A DNA stretch of 64,000 nucleotides from Sipunculus nudus (Eukaryota > Annelida > Sipuncula > Golfingiida > Sipunculidae). The notes under the pieces are model-generated. The model had not been told where the DNA came from, made no database searches, and was given only the letters and a program-made list of their open reading frames with translations. This document shows positions 15,101 to 25,100 of this stretch, one piece after another. Location of the stretch: contig CM049315.1 in assembly GCA_026874595.1 (NCBI GenBank), positions 68,271,916 to 68,335,915 on the forward strand, read 5' to 3'. Both the position numbers and the translations under genes were made by a program. Numbering within the stretch: position 1 is the stretch's first letter; each line of letters begins with the position of its first letter.

Positions 15101-18100
15101 CATATATAATGTTATTATTAACTATGCTGAAGAGTGGATTTATGAATTGTGACTGTATGACATGATATCTCTTAGGTCTTGACAAGGTACATTATATTGA
15201 TGCCCACCACGTCTACATATTACACAATATTGACATAATTTCTGGCACGTACATAGGTAACAAACAGTTATACAATATATAAAAATATGAATATATCTGA
15301 TTCAACTTGTTCTCATTTACTGAGGCTGACATTGGGATGGGGTTCGGAGAAGGAAACAGTGTGGGCAGCAAGGAGGGTTGGATGTAGAGAGAAAAGGAGA
15401 TAGAGTGAGAGGGACGGAGCATTCAACAGTACTTAAACACCTGGACGGTTAAAATCTAAAATATTATGAAATGAAAATAAAGTCTGAGAGAAAGAGGTAA
15501 TCTAGGCTATGGTTGGTTGATATGATTGAAGAAATTGTTGCAAATAATATTTTAAGATCTGACTTTGCGTTTTCATTGGATACCTTTTTGACAGGCTGTT
15601 GACAGTTCAACATTTTACACATTTGTCTAATGAGATCCAATTTTTTAAATTTAAACTTTAATTAAACTTTTTTTTTCTATTTTATGATATGTATACAGTT
15701 GCTATAAAATCCCCACTCCACAGGCGGAAGGACTTGATGGAGGGGGGGGGGGGGTGGGTTTAGATGGGAGTTACAACGCCTCTGTCTCTCTGTATATATT
15801 TTCTTCAAATTATTAAATTTTATGCTATAGCAATAGCACTATTGTTGACAGTGCGAAGGAGCAAGGACTTAGTGGGGTGGGGGAAGGGGATGGTGGGAGT
15901 TACAATACCCTTGCATATACGTACAGGATATGAAATTTAATTAATCAGAGCTTACAGGAAAAAAAGTTTATTTATAATTATTAAATATTTAAAACAGGCA
16001 AGAAAGCTAGAGAAACAAAGCAAATAATTTTAATTCCCATTCTTCTGAGCCAGAAAATTATGAACAATTTTTACATAAATTCCTTTTTTTATAACATCAT
16101 TTTTTTCCAGGTTTGAAAATGTAACTATACATTTAGAGTATAACATATATATGTGAATATTTCAGTTGATTCACATTTCTTAATTGCATCAACATATATA
16201 TCTAATAAATTAGGTTTATAGTACCTGTCAACAGAATGGGGTGGAGGGAGGAAGGGAGGCATAGGGGTGAGAGAGAGAGAAAGAGAGAGAGAAAAATAGA
16301 GCTAGAAAGAGAGAAAGGGAAAGAGAGAGAGGAGAAAGGCTCTCTGGTAATTACTGCCTGACCCAGCCTGACCCAGACACTCACAGAAGCAGTAGGCAAG
16401 GAGTGAAGGTGTTATGTAACAGCCTGGAACACTGTTAACCAATGACTTGATGTAAACATTCAAGACATGGTGCTATAAATATGGGTCACTGTGCTCAGCT
16501 GAAGTTGACCTTGAAAGTAAAAATCTAAAATAATAATGGAGATCAAGTCTAAGAGGAAAAGGTAATATATGCCATGGCTGGTTGACATGATTGGTTTGTA
16601 TTGATGAGTGAGAAATTGTTGCAAATAATATTTTGTGACCAAACCATGCATTCTCTAATGTCAAAATTGAAGCATGTGAGCAGTTTGTGAACATAAGATG
16701 TATATTATTACCATGATCATTGGCTGGCTTTTTGATAATTTGTTGACAGTTCAGTAGTTTACACATTTGCTCAATTTGATCTATTTTACATAATATATAT
16801 TATTAAATATATGTATTTTTATTTTATAAAATGTATACAGTTGAAATATAACTGATGTCTCCAGTCCCCAGATGCAAGGACCTGGTGGTGGTGGTTGGGG
16901 GGGGGGGGGGGGGGGAGGGCTGGAATGATGGGAGTTACAACATCTCTGTATTAACATAGTGTATATACATATAGGATTTCCACTTAATTCAACAGTACTT
17001 ACAGGATTAAATAGTTCATTCACAATTACATAATATTTAAAAAAGGACAGACAGACTGTTAGACAAACAAAGCTGATAATATATTTTAATATTTTAAAGT
17101 TTTTCATCTGCAATATTACACATCTGAATACATAAATTGCTTTCAAATTTCAGACTTTAATGGCTTAAATCCATACACATACAGCAAATGAAAGTTATTT
17201 CAACAGTGCTTAAAGGAAAAATTTCATAATTAGTATATATATTTAATGATAATTGAGAGATGATGGACAGACAAGAGCTGATCACTTTATGTTCCATTCT
17301 CCTGGGGCAAGAATATGTTTCAATATTAGATCTTAATGTTTTCTAATCCAATTATCTTTCAAATTGAAAAAATTGTACACATTTGCAATAATTACTAATG
17401 TCCCAGTGCACAGATGATGGTGAGGTGCTAAGGATCAATGACAGCGGGGGGGGGGGGGGGGGAAGAGATGGGATTAACAACACTTTTGCATAAACATTCA
17501 GGGCAAACAAAGCCTGATCTCCAATTCTGCTGAGGCTCGAACATAATGAACACATGTTTGTATTAGATCCTCATTTTTTTATTTTAAGTTAAATTTGTAT
17601 ACATTTCCAATATAACATATATTTCTGAATATAAACGTTGATTCATAATTCTAAATTGCATCATCATAAATCTCAATCTTGTCATGTAACACCACATCAT
17701 GCATACAAATGTATATTTATATATTCATGGGGGGGGGGGGAGGGGGTATGAGAACAATTGTACACCTGTCACAGCAGGGGATCTCCCCCAGTGACTGAAA
17801 CAAATCAGGAACCCTGGCATAGCTGACTTCCAGTGACCTGGAGTGGCCTACCTGCATCTGGAACAAAGCAAGTGACTACAATAGAGCCTCAAGATAAAAT
17901 TTAATAACTAGCCTAATTTTCAACCTTTTAGTTTCAAATTTCAGATTTAAACACAATAAATACTTATGTTTACATTCTGAGAAAATTAAATCAACAGTTC
18001 TCACAGGAAAAAAATTTGCCATGGTCAAAGTTGGGTAAAATTTCAGGTATTGATTTTATGTTTATGCTAATACCTTATAAAATTTACAAAATACAGATCT

Positions 18101-21100
18101 AATTTTGGGTATACAATTGAATCTTAATTAAACAAAGTTATATACTTGAAAAAAATTCTCTAGCTTCAATAATTTTCATGTAACCTGAGTAAATATTTTT
18201 CCTGATTTTTTACAAAGTCAATTTTGTTTGTGCACATAACTTAAAACAATTACGCAATACTGACATCATTTCTGGCATGTGCATAGCGAATGTATAGAAA
18301 AATATGTATATTATATATGATCAAAGTCAGATCAGTGGTTTTGATACTAGGCAGTCCTGAAGTGTAACAAAGGGTTTTTAATGAAAAAATGAAGTTTTTC
18401 ATTAATATCTCGAAGGAATTAAGTTATGGTGACCAAATTCTTGGCATGGTAGGGGATTTTGAAAACATCTTACTGTATGCCTAATTTAAGGAACTTAGAG
18501 CTGAAGCTGGGGAGCTGAGCTCTAGCAAACTGCATAACACTAGGTTGATGTAAACAATATGTGACATGGTGCTTGAAAACTTGAATAAAATCTACAGTTT
18601 TTGATCAAGTGGTTTCAAATTTTAAATGTTAACAGTTGAAATGCTAACAAAAACATGCTTTGAAAAATAAATCTACAGCAGTTACAGGAAAAAAACGTGC
18701 CATGGTCAAAGTTGGGCAAAGTTTAAGGTACCAATTTTTTATTTTTGCTAATATTTTAAAAAATTTAAAAGATTTTGATCAAATTTTGGGTATACAATTT
18801 AATTTTGATTAATAAAAGTTATATTACTGGAAAAAAGAGCTTAGCTTTAACAAGTTTTGTGTTAAGTGATCAAATTTTTTTCCTGATTATTTACAAAATG
18901 CATTATGTTTGGACCCATAACTTTTTTAAATTATATAATACAGACCCAATTTCTGGCATGTCCATAGGAACTATATAGAGGATTATTTATGGTAAATATG
19001 AGGAAAAACAGATGAGTGGTTTTGATATTAGGCAGTCCTGAAGTGTGAAAATAGGATTTTAATAAAAAATTGAGGTTTTTCCTTAATTTCTCAAAGGAAC
19101 GAAGTCGCAAAGACCCAGTTTTCGGTTTGGTAGGAGATCTTGGGGATATCTAACATTATGCTGAATTTTGGATTCCTAGGTCTTACGGTTTCAAAACGTG
19201 CCACATCTACGGACGGACGGACGGACGGACGGATGGACGGACAGACGGACGGACGACGGACAATGGACCACGACTATAGCTCAGATGACTTATAGTCAGC
19301 TGAGCTAAAAATATATTGCAGTTTGGACTCTATCCTCCTTGTACACCAAAAGATAACAAAGTTATTTTTCCAAACCATAAAATATTATTCAACATCTGTT
19401 GTAGCGCTCTCTGGATCTTTGTGTTGGGGAATAAGTAAATACAAACAACAGACATCTGGCAGCATCATTATACTTTGACCCTGACGCTACCAGGGTGACA
19501 TTGATGGGCTGCTCATTAACACTAATAGTGATAGGATCATGCCAAGATACATCAATTAACAATCTGTTACAGCAATTAATTTAAATCTGTGTTTCCTCAT
19601 GTTACTGACACATTGTACAAAAACTACCTTAGGAAATTAATGAAACTTTACATCCACATGAAATGTGACCCAAAGATTATAAATGTAGAAAATGGTATCA
19701 AACTAACATAAAGCTATTACTTACTGTAGAAGTTATTACAAAGTTTAGATCTTCAAAAGACACAGAAAATCCACTTAAATCATAATTGCAGAACCACTAC
19801 ATCAGATACAAGGATGAAAACAGAATTAATTAAAGTTAAAGGAATCTAGCAGCGTTCTAAATATGAAGCTAATATGTATAATACTGAGTAATTTATAGAA
19901 GAATTATTATGGCCCAACAAACACACATACTGGGGGTGACTGTTCAGTGGATTGACCACATGATGGACCCACTAGGGAACAGACTGGCCCACAGCATGGT
20001 TCTGCACCTATAGAGTTAATAGTACAGCTTAAACATATACAATTAATTAGTATCACTTAATTAAGCTCTACCACATATCAATGAATGTAAGCTTCATTGA
20101 TACCTAACTTTATTGATACTAAACCTGAAACAGTCCCTTCTATTGGTTTAATTATTTGGCAATTAATCTGTCAACTCTCAATCAACTTGTTACAGACCAA
20201 TGACATTTGACCTTAAATGCTTCATATTGCACAGACAATCTGTTATAAAATTATGCATGCACCTTTCCATCATATGTTCAAATACTGTAAACATCTCAAT
20301 AGAGAGACATCTCAAGATAGAGATACAATATTTTCACTTTGTATCATATAGCACTGGGGCATCAGTGTATTCTTATAGCAGGCCTCCCAAAGGTAAATGA
20401 CCAAACAAAAAGAGAAAGTCCACTGGTAAAAAAAAAAAAAGAGTAGCCATTTTTGAAATAAAGAGTGGAAAAAAAGAGTGAAATTAACAGCAATTCCCCA
20501 TATTTTAAATCTCAAACTGAATAAAGATGTGCTTCACATACTAATTAAGTATATGCATATATATCACTCCAAAATTCAGAAACATCCATTATTGCATAAT
20601 CCCCCTTCTTGAAGATAAGGTCATTTTCCACACGTTGTGACACACTGAAAAAAGTAAATAAAAGTGCTGCTATAAACAAGGGACCCATGGGTCACGGCGC
20701 TCAGCTGATCATGATTGGACTATAAATGTATCACCATTGTTATACTATATTGAGTAGATAAAGCTTAGAATATCATGGCCATGTTGGGCTTTTATAAAGG
20801 AATATAATGTAATATGTGAGTAAATGATATATGAAATAATCTGACTGATGGATTAATATGGAGTAAAATATAGTGGTTTTTTTTTTAATTATTTGGGAGG
20901 GGTCGAAAAAAAAAAATTATTTGAGCAAATATGAATGCAATGACAGTATACTAAGCAGTGGTATAATGATGATAAGCCTATTTGTTGAAGGATCTATAGT
21001 GTATGGAAAACTGCAAGCTTTCAATTTGACAGATACAAGGTTATGATTAACTATGCTGATGAGGGGATTTATGAATTTGTGACTGTATGACATGATATCT

Positions 21101-21970
21101 AGACAAGATCGGTCTTGACTAGGTACATTATTTTGATGACCCTCACGTCTACATATCACACAATATTGACGTAATTTCTGGCATGAACATCGGTACCTAT
21201 GGACAAATGGTCAACAGTACTGAACCACCTAGAAGGTTAAAATATTAAAAATATGATGAAATGTAGATAAAGTTTGAGAGGAAGAGGTAATTTGGGCCAT
21301 GGTTGGTTTATATGATTGAAGAAAATGTTGCAAATAATATTTGAGATCTGACCATGCCTTTCTATTGGTTACATTTTTGATAAGCTGTTGACAGTTCAAC
21401 AGTTTACACATTTGTCTGATGAGATCCAATTTATTTGGTAAACCTTTTTTTATCAATTTTATGATATGTATACAGTTGCCATAACGTCCCCACTCCAATG
21501 CCTCTGTCCTTTTGTAGATATTTTCTTTAATTATTAAATTTTATGCTATAGCCATAGAACTATTGTTCACAGTGCCAAGGAGCAAAGCCTCAGTGGGATG
21601 AAGAAGGGGATGGTGAGAGTTACAACACCCTTGCATATACATACAGGACATGAAAAAAAAAGTTTATTCATGAACATTAAATATTTAAATGAGGCAGAAA
21701 GATGGAGAAACAAAGCAAATCATTTTTTCCCCCATTCTACTGAGCCAATAAAAAATAAACAATATTTGCATTTATTCCTTTTTTTCATTACATAATTTTT
21801 TATCCAGGTTTATGAATGTTACAATAAATTTACAGTATAACATACATGTGATTGTGAATATTTCAGTTGCTTCACATTTCTAAATTGCATCAACATTTAT
21901 AGCTTATGTATCTAGTTTATAGTACCTGTAAACAGAATGGGATGGAGGGAGGAAGGGAGGCAATAAGGGT

Positions 21971-22003
<33 letters not shown>

Positions 22004-22022
22004 AGAAAGAGAAAAAGCAGAG

Positions 22023-22058
<36 letters not shown>

Positions 22059-22099
22059 CAGAGCGAGAAAGAGAGAGAGAAAGAGAGAGCTGGACTGCC

Positions 22100-22144
<45 letters not shown>

Positions 22145-25100
22145 AAGAGAGGCTCTCTGGTAATTACTGCCTGACCCATCCTGACCCAGACACTCAAGTG
22201 GCAGTAGGTCAGACCTGAAGGTGTTATGTAACTGCCCAGTACACTGACCTGATGTAAACAATGAAGACTTGGTACCTGAAAACTTGAATAAAATCTACAG
22301 TTTTTGATCAATTAGTTTCAAATTTCATATTTTAACAGATGAAATGCTAATTAATGTGTACATGCTGTGATAATTAAAGCCACAGCACTAACAGGAAAAA
22401 ATTAAATATTTTTATTTTTTTAAATGGTATAAGGAAAAAAGAAAAGTATTCTCAACTATGTAACTAATACATGTGTTAAAATTAATCCAAGGATCAAAAC
22501 ACCCAATATATTATACCAGGAGCAAACTGGAGTTGGGAATGTTTAATTTTATGAACAGAAATAAAGGATCAGCAATATAAATTTTGGTTATTTAGCCAGT
22601 ATCATGTAACAACTGATACAACCATGAGTTATAAGTCAAACAAATTAAAATCTTTAATGAGCACTCTGATGAACATCCACACTTTCATAGCAATACATCA
22701 CTTTGTGGACACAATTAAATGTGCACTTTAATCATTGTAACCCTGGTGGTACAATACAAAATCTAAAATGTAGCATAGCCAAAAATAAAATAAAATACAG
22801 AAAATTATAACATTCATCTTGTTTATGCACCAGCTTGGGGTTGGGAGTGCAGGGCAGAGGGGAAGCTTGCTAGTAGCAAGGAGTTTACAGGACTGGAGTA
22901 ACAACTGTCAGAAGCCCTGCCAGGTCGTGAGTGTCAGTCGTGCGCTAATTGCAATTAAGACATGATATGCCCATTAACTCTATTGTACGCCTATTGTGCC
23001 GCGGTGTCAGGCGCAGCGGCGGCACGGCCTTTGATAAAGCGAGCCTGCTAGATGTTACTTCTGCGGTCCGCTGTAGCTCGCTGAAGCGGAGAGCGATATA
23101 TCCAGTAACTGAGCAGTAAATCACTGGAATAACATTGACCGGAATTATGAATGCGCAAATGGTTTGTTTTGTCAAGAATTATGCGCAACAAATATATCTA
23201 GAGAGGTCTCCTGTTGAGGAATCACTTGACCAATTTTTGGATAGATACGGACACTCTACATCAACTTATGCCGTGATTCATGACGGACGACTGGTAAGTG
23301 AAAACCTTACTTTCCCTGAATAACTTCGGAATTATAAAAAATTCCATCAGTTCCCACACTTCTGACTTATATTAATAATTGGCCATGTATTATAGTATTC
23401 CGACGAATAAAAAAAAATTTTTAGCTTATGCTCGGATGACTTTCATTTTGATGGATAACAGCGAGCCATTGTCCGCTCTGTCACTGACGGCGTTGTTCTC
23501 GTATTATAGCCCATATGTACCGCAGCCAAGCTATAGCTCAGGCGTCATTAGCAACGAAACCTTCACACACGTTTCCCACACATATGGAAATATGATGTTC
23601 AAACTTATGATTGTTTAAATATTTATATTAAGTACTACCGGAGATAAATTTCGCATTAGTTCACATTGGTGGTCTCCGGGAACTAACGAGCTGTTCCGAA
23701 GTCACGCCGAAGGGTGGTCTCTCGCGCTGAATCAATTAGCGCCGGGCTTATCAGCGGGGTATATCTAAAACCCGGAGATCTCCGGCCGGAGATCAAAATA
23801 AACCCGGAGATCGCGATATCTTAATTAATAAGGCAGCAATAAGTATTAAACGTTCCCCTTGACATTTCTAAATGACATCCGCATCGAATATGATACTTAA
23901 TTTGCAAGTGCACAAAGTATTTATTCAGTTATCCACGGAAACCTCACCCGGAGACGACCCGGAGATCGTCCGGAGACCGCCATCTAGCCCGGACCATCTC
24001 CGGGTCGTCTCCGGGTGAGGTTTCCGTGGATAACTGAATAAATACTTTGTGCACATGCAAATTAAGTATCATATTCGATGCGGATGTCATTTAGAAATGT
24101 CAAGGGGAACGTTTAATACTTATTGCTGCCTTATTAATTAAGATATCGCGATCTCCAGGTTATTTTGATCTCCGGCCGGAGATCTCCGGGTTTTAGATAC
24201 ATGCACCCTTATCAGCGGCATCTCTATGTGCCATTGAGCAGCGAGTTTTATGACCCCCGTCAGCAACATCCGACACGGCCAGACTCTCACTTGATACTCC
24301 ATCCCTGTAAACTCCTTGCTAGTAGTGGCCAAGCTAAGCCAAGGCAAGCTGCCTGGGGTGGGTTACATAATGCAAGTGAAGACTGTATTACTAGGTGGGC
24401 CAGATGTAAACAACACTTGACATGGTGTATGAAAACTTGAATAAAAGCTACTCTTTTCAAACAATTCCTTTGAAATTTCAGATTTTAAAAGATTAAATCC
24501 TTATGTATATATGCTGTGAAAATTAAATCAACAGTGCTTACAGGGAAAAAACGTGCCATTGCCAAAGTTGGACAAAATTTAAGGTACTGATTTTTTATTT
24601 ATGCTAATAACTTGAAAAATTTGCAAAATTCAGGTCTAATTTTGGGTAAACAATTGAATCTTGATTAAATAAAGTTTTATTCCTAAAAAACAAAGTCTCC
24701 AGCTTCAGCAATTCTCATGTTAAGTGAGCAAATATATTTCCTGATTTTTAAGAAACTGCATTATATTTGGGCCCATAACTTCAAAATAATACCCAATACT
24801 AACCTTATTTTTGGTATGTGCACAGAAAATGTATGGAAAAATATGAATACTAAATATGATCAAAAACAGATCAGTGGTTTTGATATTAGGCAGCTTTGAA
24901 GTGTAACAATGGCTTTTTTATGGAAAACAGAGGTTTTTCCTTAATATCTCGAAGGAACGAAGTCCTAATGACCCAATATTTGGTATGGTAGGAGATTTTG
25001 GGGACATCTATTGGTATGCAGAATTTTGGATTCGTAGGTCCAACGGTTTTAAAACGTGCCCTGTTAACGGACGGACGGACGACGGACAAAGGACCACGAC

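Larger units (their letters stand above)
22877..24318. mobile_element. 1442-bp DNA transposon with 15-bp perfect TIRs and 7-bp target duplication
   Basis: The left end is CAAGGAGTTTACAGG and the right end is its exact inverse. Similarity continues imperfectly to about 30 bp. CTAGTAG is repeated at 22870-22876 and 24319-24325. The related HINE copy near 37960 has a single CTAGTAG with no insert, so the empty site is seen directly. The element is CpG-richer than its surroundings, carries an exon-like ORF (23147-23293), and has been entered by a palindromic element (23762-24199). No transposase was recognised. Superfamily is unassigned: a 7-bp duplication is unusual (P- and Dada-type elements can give it), and an 8-bp hAT reading would cost one TIR base. 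Confidence 0.85.

Noticed and set aside
16781-17146. 121-codon ORF with a poly-proline stretch on the minus strand
   Set aside because: The prolines come from a G homopolymer, and the rest is HINE repeat sequence.
19209-19262. GGAC tract read as a telomere-like or satellite array
   Set aside because: It is short and always sits at the same place before the HINE tail hairpin, so it is part of the element.
21904-22311. Ser/Leu- and Arg/Glu-repeat ORFs
   Set aside because: Translation of a GA microsatellite.
23379-23618. 79-codon ORF inside the transposon as a second exon
   Set aside because: No convincing acceptor in phase with the donor at 23293, and no recognisable domain.
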